The notes: a model not told the origin generated them from the sequence alone. Positions 25,502 to 35,632 are shown, numbered from the stretch's first letter. The stretch is 64,000 bases of DNA from Io17-Chloro-G2 sp963663135 (GCA_963663135.2 CAXXRM010000005.1:744001-808000); one strand, 5' to 3'. Program-made: numbers and translations.

Positions 25502-27256
25502 ATGCCCATAAAGGTCCTTCCCCCGGAGCTAGCCAACAAAATCGCCGCCGGCGAGGTAGTGGAACGTCCGGCGTCGGTGGTCAAAGAGTTGCTTGAAAAC
25601 TCCCTGGATGCCCTGGCATCCCAGGTGACGGTTGAAATTCAGGGCGGAGGCGTCCGGGAGATCCGGGTCACCGATGACGGCCACGGTATCGCCGCCGACC
25701 AACTCGAATTGGCCTTCCAACGCCATGCCACCAGCAAGCTGGAGGGCTCCGAACAGTTGGAAGCGGTGGCCACCTTGGGGTTTCGCGGGGAAGCCCTCCC
25801 CAGCATCGCCGCGGTGTCCCAGATGACCATGACCACCCGCACTGCCGGCGCCGATGCCGCCCGCTCGGTGCAGCTGGACTGGGGCGCAATCCAGCGTTTG
25901 GGTTTCGTGGGAGCGGCTGTCGGGACCTCGGTGAGGGTCGCCGACCTTTTCGGTAATCTGCCCGCCCGCCGCAAATTTCTGAAGTCCAACGCCACCGAAA
26001 CGGGCCGCGTCCAGGAACTGGTCAGCCGGTACGCCCTGGCTTATCCTCAGGTGCGTTTTCTGCTCAGCAACGACGGGCGCCGTATATTGCAGACCCCCGG
26101 CAGCGGCAATCCCCGGGATGCCTTGGTCGCCGTGTACGGAGCGGAGGCCGCCGGGCAAATGCTTGAAGTTGAAGGTAAAGACCCCGAGTCGGGATATGAA
26201 GTCGAAGGGTTTGTTGGTCCGCCAGGGCTAAACCGGGCCAACCGCACCCACATGAGCTTCTTCGTCAACCACCGGTGGATACAGAGCCGTATGCTTTCTT
26301 TCGCCGTGGAAGAGGCCTACCACGGCCTGTTGCCCGAGCGGCGATACCCTTTGGCGGTGGTTAACCTGTCAATTCCCTTTGACGGCGTTGACGTAAATTT
26401 CCATCCCTCCAAGCGTGAGGTGCGGTTCCACCAGGAAGGAAAGGCTTTTTCCACTCTCCAGCGGGCGGTTCGGGCGGTATTGGTGGCCGATTCTCCGGTG
26501 CCCCAGATGGGTCCGTCAATGGGAAGCCCCTGGGGAACAGCTGCACCCGCTGCGGCCGGGCCTACCGGCCCATCCTTCTTTCCGCCATCGCCGTTTGGCC
26601 GGGCCGGTGATAGATCCACGCCGGCCCCGCCGGCAGGTCAGACTGCTGGGTGGGGCAACCCTGCGCTGCGTCCGGGGGCCGTCTCGCTGAGGGTTGTGGG
26701 CCAGGTCAAGCTGACTTACATCGTGGCGGAGAGCCCGGACGGGATGCTGTTGGTGGACCAGCACGCCGCCCACGAGAGGGTGGTTTTTGACCGGTTGGTC
26801 CGGGACTGGGAAGGGCGGAATCCCCAGTCGCAAGCGCTGCTGGACCCGGCAGCCGTGGACTTGACCCCGGCACAAATGGAAATACTCCAAAATAACGCCG
26901 AGAAGCTGGCCGCCTACGGGTTTATCCTTGAGCCGTTCGGGGATAACTGCTACGTGGTGCGGGGGGTGCCGGCGGTCCTGGCCGACAAGAGCCCGCGGCC
27001 GCCGAACGAGGCGTTGATTGACGTGTTGGATATGGTGGGTTTTGAGGGGTTGCTGCGCCGGCAGGACGACGTGGTGGCCGCCTCCATTGCCTGCCACAGC
27101 GCCATCCGCGCCGGGAAGTCGCTAACCGAGGCAGAAATGCAAGCGTTGTTGGAGCAGTTGGAAGGCGCCGACAATCCCCACACCTGCCCCCACGGCCGAC
27201 CAACCATGGTCCACTTCAGTTCCTACCAGATGGAAAGGGAATTCGGCCGACGTTAG
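25502..27256 (+). CDS. mutL: DNA mismatch repair protein MutL (endonuclease type)
   Basis: 584 aa. N-terminal GHKL ATPase: ELLENSLDA (catalytic Glu), TDDGHGI, GFRGEALPSI. A Gly/Pro/Ala-rich linker spans about 335-395. The C-terminal domain carries DQHAAHERVVFD, ACHSAIRAG and CPHGRP, the metal-site motifs of MutL proteins that nick DNA, as expected in bacteria lacking MutH. Last gene of the mutS-mutL set. Confidence 0.95.
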   Translation: MPIKVLPPELANKIAAGEVVERPASVVKELLENSLDALASQVTVEIQGGGVREIRVTDDGHGIAADQLELAFQRHATSKLEGSEQLEAVATLGFRGEALPSIAAVSQMTMTTRTAGADAARSVQLDWGAIQRLGFVGAAVGTSVRVADLFGNLPARRKFLKSNATETGRVQELVSRYALAYPQVRFLLSNDGRRILQTPGSGNPRDALVAVYGAEAAGQMLEVEGKDPESGYEVEGFVGPPGLNRANRTHMSFFVNHRWIQSRMLSFAVEEAYHGLLPERRYPLAVVNLSIPFDGVDVNFHPSKREVRFHQEGKAFSTLQRAVRAVLVADSPVPQMGPSMGSPWGTAAPAAAGPTGPSFFPPSPFGRAGDRSTPAPPAGQTAGWGNPALRPGAVSLRVVGQVKLTYIVAESPDGMLLVDQHAAHERVVFDRLVRDWEGRNPQSQALLDPAAVDLTPAQMEILQNNAEKLAAYGFILEPFGDNCYVVRGVPAVLADKSPRPPNEALIDVLDMVGFEGLLRRQDDVVAASIACHSAIRAGKSLTEAEMQALLEQLEGADNPHTCPHGRPTMVHFSSYQMEREFGRR

Positions 27257-27421
27257 CTTGCGGGCCCCGCTAGGTGGATTCATGGACAGCACCAAGCCTA
27301 ACAACCCCCCTGCAGGTATCACTGCCCTACAACCCATCCGCCGTGCCGTGTGCCCCGAGGCTTTCCCCGGATAATCGGCCTTGCAGCCTGCCGTGATTCA
27401 GAAATTGGTTGCGGGTTAAAG

Positions 27422-27622
27422 CTAGCCGGAGCGGGGACGGAAAATGGAGTCGCCTTCCGCAATATCCTGGCTGCCCGGTTGGATACGGTCAGCTTTGCCC
27501 TGGCCCCAGTGGAAAATGGGTGAAGAAACCAGGGCCATTGCCGCGGCCCCCAATCCCAGCTTGGCCAAAAAGCTTCGGCGGGACTCCGCCGGCAACCGGC
27601 TCGGGGAACTCTCTTTTGACAC
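27422..27622 (-). CDS. Small protein with Tat signal
   Basis: 66 aa. The N-terminal half is a twin-arginine signal: SRRSFLAKLG followed by the hydrophobic stretch LGAAAMALVSSPIFHW. The short remainder ends DSIFRPRSG. GTG start with AGGAG upstream. It could be a small exported cofactor-binding or anchor protein, but no family is recognised. It lies 153 bp downstream of an FAD-dependent oxidoreductase gene on the same strand. Confidence 0.55.
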   Translation of the reverse strand: MSKESSPSRLPAESRRSFLAKLGLGAAAMALVSSPIFHWGQGKADRIQPGSQDIAEGDSIFRPRSG

Positions 27623-27775
27623 GTGGCGCTCCTAAGTAAAGATCCGGAGTCCAGGGTCTGGGAACCATGCACAAGCGGACATCCCGACCCGCAGTAAATT
27701 TTAACCCAGTCGATAGAAATTGCAACAACGGTCGTCGGCCTGTGACCTTTAGCTCAAGGCGGCCGGTGCCGGCGC

Positions 27776-29101
27776 TTACTCCAACCCGTTGTCTTCCAGG
27801 ACCATCCGCGCCACCTGCCGTCCCATTCGCACCGAGTAGTTGGTGCCCCGGTCTTCAGGGTAAATCTGGGTCGTGTTCGCGAGGTATAGGTTGGCGATGG
27901 GTGTGCGGTGGTCAGGGATGCGCCCGCTGTAGTTGATGCCGATGATGGGCTGGGCCGCGTCCACCTTGTGGTGGTGGTAGTCTAGGATCCACGACCGGTC
28001 GAATTCAGGATTGATCTTCTTCAGGTGGGGAATGAAGTCCTCCAGCAGTTCCGCCCCGCTTTTCTGATAAAGCTCGCTCTTGGGGTCCGGGTAGTTGCTG
28101 AGGTAGACGATGTGCCGGCCTCCGTACAGTGACTTGTCGATTAGGTTGGTGTGTTCGATTATCCCGACGAATGGGAGACTTCGGTCAGCGATGTTCAGCC
28201 AGTATTTGGCGGACAACGGCCGGCTCAACTCCAGCACGACCAATACCGCCGAGAGGTAATCGGCGCTTTCCAACAGTTCCCGGTACTCGGCAGGCAGTGA
28301 GGGCGCCAGCCGGGTGAAGACGTAGGAGGGGGTCGTGGAAATAATCGCGTCGTACTCCCTGGTTTGCGGCGCCTGGCCCGGCAGTTCCACCTCTAACCCC
28401 GTGGCGGTCCCACCTTCTACTACAGTGCCTTTGACGCCCGCTCCCAAGTGCACCTGGCCTCCCAGTTCCACGATGCGTTGGGCCAGGGTCTCGAACACCT
28501 CGCCGAAGCTGCCCATGGGATACCCCAACCGTTCCTTCTGCAGGCCCTTGCCCCTCGAAGCCACCCTCAAATATATTTTGCCCCAGATCCAGGTCATGCT
28601 TACCTGTTCGAAATAATCGCCGAATTTCCCACGCAAGAGTGGTTCCCATATTACCTCGTAGGCCCGCCGCCCCATGTGCCGTTGCAGCCAGTCCTTGGCG
28701 GTAACGCCTTCGAACTTGCGCCAGTTGAGGGTCTTCTGTAACACAAGGGTCCACCAACCTACCCGCAACCGCGCCAACAACGGCAACGGCCGGAAGCGGA
28801 GCAAGTCCATGGGGGTGGCAAAATCCCAGATTCGGCCTCCGTAGAACAGGCCGACCTTGGATTCCAGCCAGGCCAATTGGTCTTCCAGCCCCAATTCCTG
28901 GATGAGGCCTACCATGTCTACGTCGCTGACGAACAGGTGGTGGTAGCCCTTCTCCAGTTGCCCGCCGCCAACTTCGAATGTCGACGCCTGTCCCGCCAGG
29001 AAGGGGGCCCGCTCGAAGACCTCGGCGAAGTGGCCGCGCTTGGCCAGTTCGTAGGCCGCCGCCAACCCCGCCGCGCCTCCCCCGATTATGCCTACTCTCA
29101 C
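27776..29101 (-). CDS. FAD-dependent oxidoreductase (amine oxidase/phytoene desaturase-like)
   Basis: 441 aa. ADP-binding motif GIIGGGAAGLAAAYELAKRG at the N terminus, an Arg/Glu pair in EVFERAPFLAGQ, a central GYPMGSFGEVFETLAQRI, and the C-terminal FAD contact in YLANTTQIYPEDRGTNYSV. This matches flavoproteins acting on isoprenoid or lipid substrates. The start ATG overlaps the flippase-like gene by 4 bp, so the two are coupled and may act on one membrane lipid. Confidence 0.85.
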   Translation of the reverse strand: MRVGIIGGGAAGLAAAYELAKRGHFAEVFERAPFLAGQASTFEVGGGQLEKGYHHLFVSDVDMVGLIQELGLEDQLAWLESKVGLFYGGRIWDFATPMDLLRFRPLPLLARLRVGWWTLVLQKTLNWRKFEGVTAKDWLQRHMGRRAYEVIWEPLLRGKFGDYFEQVSMTWIWGKIYLRVASRGKGLQKERLGYPMGSFGEVFETLAQRIVELGGQVHLGAGVKGTVVEGGTATGLEVELPGQAPQTREYDAIISTTPSYVFTRLAPSLPAEYRELLESADYLSAVLVVLELSRPLSAKYWLNIADRSLPFVGIIEHTNLIDKSLYGGRHIVYLSNYPDPKSELYQKSGAELLEDFIPHLKKINPEFDRSWILDYHHHKVDAAQPIIGINYSGRIPDHRTPIANLYLANTTQIYPEDRGTNYSVRMGRQVARMVLEDNGLE

Positions 29102-30240
29102 GATGTCTCCTTACCCGGTTGGGGAACTGCTTCCGGTTGTGTTGCCGTGGTATGGTCCGGGGCCTGGTTCAACGGAGGTGTTGCAACGGGTTCCTCGTCC
29201 TGCTGGGCAGGCTGTCGGATAAGCCGGCCGAAGGAAAGGCTGTGCTGCCAGAGCAAGACCAATCCCACCAGGTTCACCGGCAGCCACAGCGCCGCCAGGT
29301 GTACGAACGCCCCGTACACGCCCGCCAAAGACGCCCCAACACCCAGGGCAACCAGTGTCTGCTGGGCCGCCAACTCGAACGGCCCAATTCCGCCGATAGA
29401 CGTGGGAATGGCGCCGACCAGGTTTGAGGTTGCCGTCACCAATAGCGTTGCCAGAATTACCTGCCCGGTAGAGGAAAAGAATTCGTTCAGCCCGAAAGAG
29501 TAACCCACCAGCATATACGTGGCCGCTTCCAACAACCACACCGGGAGGGACAGCAGAAACACCGCCAGGTGTTTGCGGGGCGAGTTAAGAATCGCCAGGC
29601 CTTGAATGAATCCATCTATCAGATTTTGCACCCGGTCCTTGCCCCTGTTGCCGGGCACGAAACGGAGCGCGAACGTGATGAGGGGGTGTCCCGTGGTCTG
29701 TTTGGCCAGAAGGGTAAGGACCAGCAGTCCTGCCGCAAAAAGGGCCACGATGGCCGCCGCCAGGAAGCCGGCAGCGCCTTGAGACAGACCCCCGTAACCT
29801 CGAAACAACCCCATGGCGACCAGCCAGGGCGCGGCCAGGGCGGCGAAGGCCAGCAGTGTCAGTCCGTCAAAGACCCGCTCAACTGTTATGGTTGCCAGCG
29901 CCGCGCCGGCGCTGCAATCCTCCCGGCGCGACAGAAGATAGGACCTTGCCAGCTCTCCCAACCGGGCCGGCGCCAGGTTGTTCACCATGTAGCCGATGAC
30001 CACCACGGAGTAGAGTCTGCCGACCTTGAACGCGCCGATGGGCGACAGCAGGTATCGCCACCGGAGCGCCCGGAAATAAAGGGAGACGAAGTACAGGGCG
30101 ATTGCCGGGGCTACGTAGACGTAATTGGCAGAGCTTAAGGATTCCTGGAGTTCTTGGAGGTCTACCTGGAAAGCCAGGACCACCAGGAACGCCGCACTGG
30201 CAGCCAACCCAAACCAAAAGCGCCAATCATTGGTGAACAA
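29098..30240 (-). CDS. Flippase-like membrane protein (LPG synthase TM/UPF0104 family)
   Basis: 380 aa, about eight predicted membrane segments. Family marks include YMVNNLAPARLGELARSYLL and the C-terminal PTSIGGIGPFELAA. Such proteins move or modify lipids; a flippase role is common annotation, not proved. The tail after residue 345 is Gln/Pro/Thr-rich and probably cytosolic. Coupled to the flavoprotein gene downstream. Confidence 0.82.
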   Translation of the reverse strand: MFTNDWRFWFGLAASAAFLVVLAFQVDLQELQESLSSANYVYVAPAIALYFVSLYFRALRWRYLLSPIGAFKVGRLYSVVVIGYMVNNLAPARLGELARSYLLSRREDCSAGAALATITVERVFDGLTLLAFAALAAPWLVAMGLFRGYGGLSQGAAGFLAAAIVALFAAGLLVLTLLAKQTTGHPLITFALRFVPGNRGKDRVQNLIDGFIQGLAILNSPRKHLAVFLLSLPVWLLEAATYMLVGYSFGLNEFFSSTGQVILATLLVTATSNLVGAIPTSIGGIGPFELAAQQTLVALGVGASLAGVYGAFVHLAALWLPVNLVGLVLLWQHSLSFGRLIRQPAQQDEEPVATPPLNQAPDHTTATQPEAVPQPGKETS

Positions 30241-30345
30241 TCAAGCAGGTCCTTGGGGCATGTGCCGCAGGGGTGGTCCCTCTAACGAAGCCAAGCGGTG
30301 ATTCACCCTGCCAGTATAGGTCGGCCGCGGGGGGCTCACAATGAT

Positions 30346-32952
30346 TCACGCGCCCGGTTGCGGTAGGTAGGTGTAGTACAGGGAGTCGTACCAGGGGTCC
30401 TCCAGCCGGCGAAAAATCCAGTAGTCCAGTCCTTCGCGCCAGGAATCCCGGCTTCCGACCACGGACTTGAAGAATCGGACGTCTTTGGCGAATTGCTCCC
30501 GGTTGGGGATTCCCTTGAGGCCCAAGAACGAGCCTTCTGCCGGGCGGTCTTCTCCGGGTCGCCGGTAACTTTCGGGGAACCAGATCAGGTTCCGGAACGG
30601 CCCCTCGCGGCGAAGTTCCTCCAGGTATTCCTGGTCTCGCTCTCCGTGCTTTTTGTCGATCAGCCACGCCGAAGCGTCTGGGGAGTCGGAAACCGGTTTG
30701 CAGCTCGGTACATAGCCGTCCTCGTCTTCGCTTTTGAAACACCGGAAAGACAACTTGCCTTCCTCCTGTACGTGACGCACATACCATTGGAAGGGATACC
30801 ATGCCTCGTAATCCACCACCACGGGGGCGTCCAAATCGCGTTGGAACACATGGCGATTCAATTCGAGGAAAGAATCCTGCAGGTCGGCCCCTCCCTGGGC
30901 GTAAGCCAGGATTTCGACGTTGGAATCGTCGTAAGTGTAGGCTGCCCGAATGGCTCCCCATCCACCGAACCCCAACAGGAGGGCGCCCAACCCCAGTGCG
31001 GCCAGCGCCGCGCCGCGCCCCGGAGATGCTAACCGGACCAGGTAGGCGGATAGAATGGCGCCGATTGCGATTATCGCCAGGAGTGTCCATCCGCCAACGT
31101 CCAACCCGGTGTCCGAATCCACAAAGCGCCAGAGCAGGTAGACTCCGGCGGCAAGTAGGCCCGGCGCCAACACTCCCAGGGACCAGTAACCCCGGTTTAT
31201 CGCCTCCCGCCATCGCACGCGTTCCGCCAACCGCCCCAGGTACATCCCGCTCAGGAATATCAGGGGCAAAGACACGCCGACCAATAACCATGGCATCTTC
31301 TCGCTGGCAATAGTGTAGGCCAAAAAGGTTCCCAGCGCCCAAAGGCTCAACACCATGCCCAGGATTTCTCCCCGGCGCAGAAAAAACACCGCCCCGGCGA
31401 TCCCGAACGCTGCCGGGAGCGCTTCATAGACCGAAAGCCCCACGAAGTAGTAGTACCAGGGCTGATTGCCCCGGGCCACCTCTTGCTGGGCTATCCAGTA
31501 GCCCATGCCCTGCCACATGCCGGTGAAAATCCCGGCAAAATTCGTGAAAAACGTGGTGTATAAAGTGACCCAAATAGCGTAAAAGACGCCCGCCATAGCC
31601 AGCCAGGTTTTCCCCAGCCAACGCACGCCCAGGTAAATTGAAATGCTCAGGGCCAGCAGGATCACTCCTCCGGCCACCAAAAAGTTCAACGGTATCCCGT
31701 TTTTGTTGATGTCGGCCGTCGCGCTAACGGGCGCCAACCATTGGATCACGGCCGGGAGGTCTATCGCTGTAGTAAACAGCGCCAGGTAGCCGGCGGTAGC
31801 GGTTGCCGGAATCACCAGCAGCAGGACGCCGGGACGCCAGGTTATATGGAATTGGCGTGTGGCCCGAACCGAACCCAACACCAGGACTATCGCGAAAATG
31901 AGATCGGCGGCCGCGCCCGCCGGGCTGCCGGTAAATTCGCCGATTGGCCGTAACATCACCATGCCCGCGGCGGCTATGGACGCCGCAATTATTAGCGCGA
32001 GAACCGGTATATCCCTGACCGACGGCCGGTTGAGGGGAATCAACAAACTCGAACCGATTAGCGCCGCCAAAACAGCCGCAACGTGGCCCCACCACTGGAA
32101 CTGGAGCACGGGGAGCGCCAGGAACGGCCCTTCCCATTCCGGCACACCCACCAGTCCGCTGCTGGCTGAATCGCTCACGGCCAGGGTCAACCCGAAAATA
32201 TCCTGGAAAATGCTGGAAACGGCCGCCCATTGGGGCAGCGTAAGCGTCACCAGAAGCAGGAAAAATCCCGCTGGTCCCGCCGCCCCGGCCAGGGAGTCAC
32301 GCCCCCGCAACCAGGGAACGATTTGAGGCAGCGCCAGAAGGAACGCCAACCCGCCCAGCGCCACGGTCACCAGATAGGCCGTCTCTTTAGTGGCAAACAT
32401 CAGTGCCAGCACCGCTGAGGCCAGAAACAGGTAGCGGTTCCGCCCTTCGTGGATGTACCGCCACATCAGGATTAGGAGCGCCGACGCCCAAACGGCCATG
32501 AGGATGTCGTTGCGGCCGAACCGGCTGAAATACAGCATCAATGGGGACAGCGCCAGCATGACGCCCGTAATCAGTGCGCCGGCGTTCCCCATGTGGCTTC
32601 TCAGGAAGTAGGGCAGCCCCACCAGGGCCACTCCGAACAGGGCATAGCCCAGCCGGGAGGTGAAGTCGGTATCGCCGACTACGAAGAGTATCAGCGCGGT
32701 CAACTCGATCTGGAACGGGCCGTGCATCCAGGGAGAGTGATCAAACCCGTGACCCTGGGCCAAGCGCCAGGCCTCTTGGAGATGGATCGCCTCGTCGTAG
32801 TGCATTGTCCGGGCGCCAAGGTCCCAGAGGCGCAGGACCAGGGCAACCAACATAATGGCCAGGAATCCGGCTTCCACCCAGCCCAAGGTCAGGGATAGCG
32901 ACAACTCCGGCGGACGGCGTCCCCTATTGCGGATGAGACCAAAACGCAGCAT
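30346..32952 (-). CDS. Flippase activity-associated protein Agl23-like (TIGR03663 family)
   Basis: 868-aa polytopic protein with a GT-C glycosyltransferase-like N terminus: DLGARTMHYDEAIHLQEAW has an acidic residue after the first membrane helix, as in dolichol-phosphate-sugar enzymes, and ALSPLMLYFSRFGRND follows. About twelve membrane segments precede an outside domain of about 180 residues. Found in Chloroflexota and archaea near surface-glycan genes. Confidence 0.82.
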   Translation of the reverse strand: MLRFGLIRNRGRRPPELSLSLTLGWVEAGFLAIMLVALVLRLWDLGARTMHYDEAIHLQEAWRLAQGHGFDHSPWMHGPFQIELTALILFVVGDTDFTSRLGYALFGVALVGLPYFLRSHMGNAGALITGVMLALSPLMLYFSRFGRNDILMAVWASALLILMWRYIHEGRNRYLFLASAVLALMFATKETAYLVTVALGGLAFLLALPQIVPWLRGRDSLAGAAGPAGFFLLLVTLTLPQWAAVSSIFQDIFGLTLAVSDSASSGLVGVPEWEGPFLALPVLQFQWWGHVAAVLAALIGSSLLIPLNRPSVRDIPVLALIIAASIAAAGMVMLRPIGEFTGSPAGAAADLIFAIVLVLGSVRATRQFHITWRPGVLLLVIPATATAGYLALFTTAIDLPAVIQWLAPVSATADINKNGIPLNFLVAGGVILLALSISIYLGVRWLGKTWLAMAGVFYAIWVTLYTTFFTNFAGIFTGMWQGMGYWIAQQEVARGNQPWYYYFVGLSVYEALPAAFGIAGAVFFLRRGEILGMVLSLWALGTFLAYTIASEKMPWLLVGVSLPLIFLSGMYLGRLAERVRWREAINRGYWSLGVLAPGLLAAGVYLLWRFVDSDTGLDVGGWTLLAIIAIGAILSAYLVRLASPGRGAALAALGLGALLLGFGGWGAIRAAYTYDDSNVEILAYAQGGADLQDSFLELNRHVFQRDLDAPVVVDYEAWYPFQWYVRHVQEEGKLSFRCFKSEDEDGYVPSCKPVSDSPDASAWLIDKKHGERDQEYLEELRREGPFRNLIWFPESYRRPGEDRPAEGSFLGLKGIPNREQFAKDVRFFKSVVGSRDSWREGLDYWIFRRLEDPWYDSLYYTYLPQPGA

Positions 32953-33023
32953 GTTCAGGTTGTCCGGTCGCTGGGGTCGGGCCGGTGGTTGGGTGGCCGG
33001 GAGTCTAAGGCAAACAAGGCAGG

Positions 33024-35411
33024 TTAGTTGACATACTCAAAAATTATTACGCCATCCGCGGAGAAAACGGACTCCAAAAATCCAAAGCCTTCTAAATGTT
33101 CCCCGCCGTAGCTCTCCACTTCACGGTGGCCCAGGTATATATATTTTACCCGGTGTTTGTCCAGGAGGTCCTGCACCACCCGGCCGTTATTGCTTTGGTA
33201 TATGTCGGCAACCTCATCGGCGCGGTCGTGAAAAAGGGAATTGCCTCCCCGCCATTGCAGTTCGTGGCCGGGCCAACCCAATATAGTAGGCAACCCGGAA
33301 CTGGAAGAAACCCGGGCGTATTCCGAGTAATCATCGCCCACGGCCTCCACGATCCGGCCCGGCGTGGCCGCGTCCCTCAGCCAGAGGATTGCCTGGTGCT
33401 CACCGGGCCGGTCCTGCTGCAGAAAGGCCAAGCCATCCAGCGTGTTGTCGCTCACCGAATACCCGGGACGCAACAGGCCGGTCCGGTCCAACACTGCCCC
33501 CGCCGGGTAATACAGGGAAGCCAGGACCAGTGAGGCCACGAGGCCCATCCAGAGATAATGGCCCGCCGCTTTGACCCAATGCCTGTCCGTGAACCTGGCG
33601 CCTCTTGGGAACTTAACCGGGCGGGAAACCCAATAGTAGATACCGTAACTCGCCGCAAGGCCCAACAGGAGCCAGGCCTGGTAGTACACCTTGAAAACCG
33701 TGTTCATCCGGCGCAGACCCCCGCCGAATGAATCGGACACGTAAAACATTTCCGCTCCGGAGAGCAGGTAAAACCCTGTCGCCAGCAGAATTAACGGGAA
33801 CACCGTTTCCGGGTTGAGGTCCAGCCGCACCCGCCGGGCGATGCTATATCCGGCCAGGGCGACCACCGTCAACCCACCCAACATCCATACGACCCGCTGG
33901 AACGCCGATAGGTAATCCCAGGCTCCGCCCGCCAATAACCCCCAAATCAACGCGGTTAAAGCCCAGAGGAAGAATGGCGCCAGCACAATCAATAGGACCG
34001 CCGCTAAGGGCTGCCGGTCCTCGGGTTCGGGACGGCCCACGGCGGCCAACTGGCGAAGCAAGAAGGAGACTGCGATGAGTGAAAACAACCCGATTACTAG
34101 GAAAAACAACAATGGACGGGTGCCGTGATCCAACAATGGGAGGACCCCGGTCGCCTGCGCGGTAAAGGTCACGTAGAAGGGGAGGAACAGGAACACCGCG
34201 GCCGCCAGAATCGGCGCGGCCATCAGCCCGGCTTGCAGCAGTACGCGCTCCGGTTGGTCCTGATTGGCCGCGTAGCACTTGACCAAGACCACCGCTGCGA
34301 AGATGGCCGCAATCATGGGCAGGTCCCAGGTGTTGAGGAATCCCAGGCAACCGATAAACAGAGCCAGGGCCAGCGATTCCAAGGGGTTGCGCTTGATCCA
34401 TCCTAGGCCGGGGACCTCTTTGGACAACAGGAGATTTAGGCAAAAGAAAAGCCCCAGCATGACGAAGGGCAGGGCTAGCAGGTGCGGGTGAAGGTCGCCC
34501 AGCAGGAAGCTGAAAAACGGAAACTCCGTGATGGTGTAGTCCAGGCTTTCGCCATTGGAAAGGGTGTCGATGACCCGGGTTGCGCGCCACCACCACCAGG
34601 TCTCGTCTGGGAAAAACCTCGAGCCGGGGTCGGGGTTGGCGGTCAATCCTTTGATGCCAACCCATCCCCAAAACCCGCCGGAACCCCAACCCTGTGCCCG
34701 CAAGAACTCCAGGACACCCTCGAGGTTGCCCAACAGGATTATCAGGAACGGGGAAGCGGCCGCGAATTTTATCGCCCTGGACACACCGGTTCCCGATAGG
34801 CGGACCAGGTTATATAGCAGCCCGAACGCGGCGGATGCCAGGAGGGCAGGAACCAGGGAAATGGCAAGGTTATAACCGACGCTGGGAGAGACCGCCGTCA
34901 GCTTGACCAGCATCGCCATGATGAAGTGGCCGAAGTAGTAATAGCTGATGTGATGTCCGGCCAACCACGGATCCTCAGCCGGGAAAAACCTGCTCTGCAA
35001 CACGGCGTTGAGAAAACCGAAGTCCATGGGTTTTTCGGTGTGGTCGATGGCGGGAAATGCCGACGTTATGCCGGCCCACAGCAGGAAGAATCCCACAAAG
35101 AGGACTTCGGCCGTTGCCACAGTCTTCCATTCGGCTTGTAAAAAGGCTTTGATTTGTTGGAAGTAACGCCCGGTAAAGTACGCCGAGACGGCCAGAAGAC
35201 CCGCCGTTATGCCCGCAATCGTGTACCAGGTGTTGGGCGCAACCCGGGTCAGGCCAAGAAGCCAGAGCAAGTAGGCGCACAGCGCCAGGGCCAACGGCTT
35301 GGTGACGGTGTATCCACGGTCTGGGAGTCGGCCCAGCAGCACAAAGGTGATTGGGAAGGCCAAGAGCCCAAGAACTTGGACGGCGAACAACCAGGTGACA
35401 AGATCAATCAC
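33024..35411 (-). CDS. DUF2298 membrane protein (Chlor_Arch_YYY type)
   Basis: 795 aa with many membrane helices. The family marks are DHTEKPMDFGFLNAVLQS and HHISYYYFGHFIMA, then TWDLPMIAAI. The family occurs in Chloroflexota and archaea with Agl23-type genes; a GT-C-like glycosyl-transfer role is suspected. Start is GTG at 35411. Its upstream DNA is a 14-bp tandem array, so there is no usual ribosome binding site. Confidence 0.85.
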   Translation of the reverse strand: MIDLVTWLFAVQVLGLLAFPITFVLLGRLPDRGYTVTKPLALALCAYLLWLLGLTRVAPNTWYTIAGITAGLLAVSAYFTGRYFQQIKAFLQAEWKTVATAEVLFVGFFLLWAGITSAFPAIDHTEKPMDFGFLNAVLQSRFFPAEDPWLAGHHISYYYFGHFIMAMLVKLTAVSPSVGYNLAISLVPALLASAAFGLLYNLVRLSGTGVSRAIKFAAASPFLIILLGNLEGVLEFLRAQGWGSGGFWGWVGIKGLTANPDPGSRFFPDETWWWWRATRVIDTLSNGESLDYTITEFPFFSFLLGDLHPHLLALPFVMLGLFFCLNLLLSKEVPGLGWIKRNPLESLALALFIGCLGFLNTWDLPMIAAIFAAVVLVKCYAANQDQPERVLLQAGLMAAPILAAAVFLFLPFYVTFTAQATGVLPLLDHGTRPLLFFLVIGLFSLIAVSFLLRQLAAVGRPEPEDRQPLAAVLLIVLAPFFLWALTALIWGLLAGGAWDYLSAFQRVVWMLGGLTVVALAGYSIARRVRLDLNPETVFPLILLATGFYLLSGAEMFYVSDSFGGGLRRMNTVFKVYYQAWLLLGLAASYGIYYWVSRPVKFPRGARFTDRHWVKAAGHYLWMGLVASLVLASLYYPAGAVLDRTGLLRPGYSVSDNTLDGLAFLQQDRPGEHQAILWLRDAATPGRIVEAVGDDYSEYARVSSSSGLPTILGWPGHELQWRGGNSLFHDRADEVADIYQSNNGRVVQDLLDKHRVKYIYLGHREVESYGGEHLEGFGFLESVFSADGVIIFEYVN

Positions 35412-35598
35412 AGGTATTCAGGCACAGGTATTCAGGTATTCAGGCACAGGTATTCAGGCACAGGTATTCAGGCACAGGTATTCAGGCACAGGTATTCAGG
35501 CACAGGTATTCAGGCACAGGTATTCAGGCACAGGTATTCAGGCACAGGTATTCAGGCACAGGTATTCAGGCACAGGTATTCAGGCACGGGAATTCAGA
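35409..35598. repeat. 14-bp tandem repeat, 12 full units
   Basis: Unit CACAGGTATTCAGG. Two units, an 8-bp partial (35437-35444), ten more to 35584, then one degenerate copy. It begins on the GTG start codon of the DUF2298 gene and forms its whole leader. Each unit read on the minus strand contains CCTGTG and a TGA; since 14 is not a multiple of 3, stops fall in all frames. Confidence 0.95.
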
Positions 35599-35632
35599 CG
35601 CAGGCCAGCCGGCAAAATTCCAACCTAATGGA

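Noticed and set aside
35409..35598. CRISPR array
   Set aside because: Units are 14 bp, contiguous and without unique spacers, and no cas gene is near.
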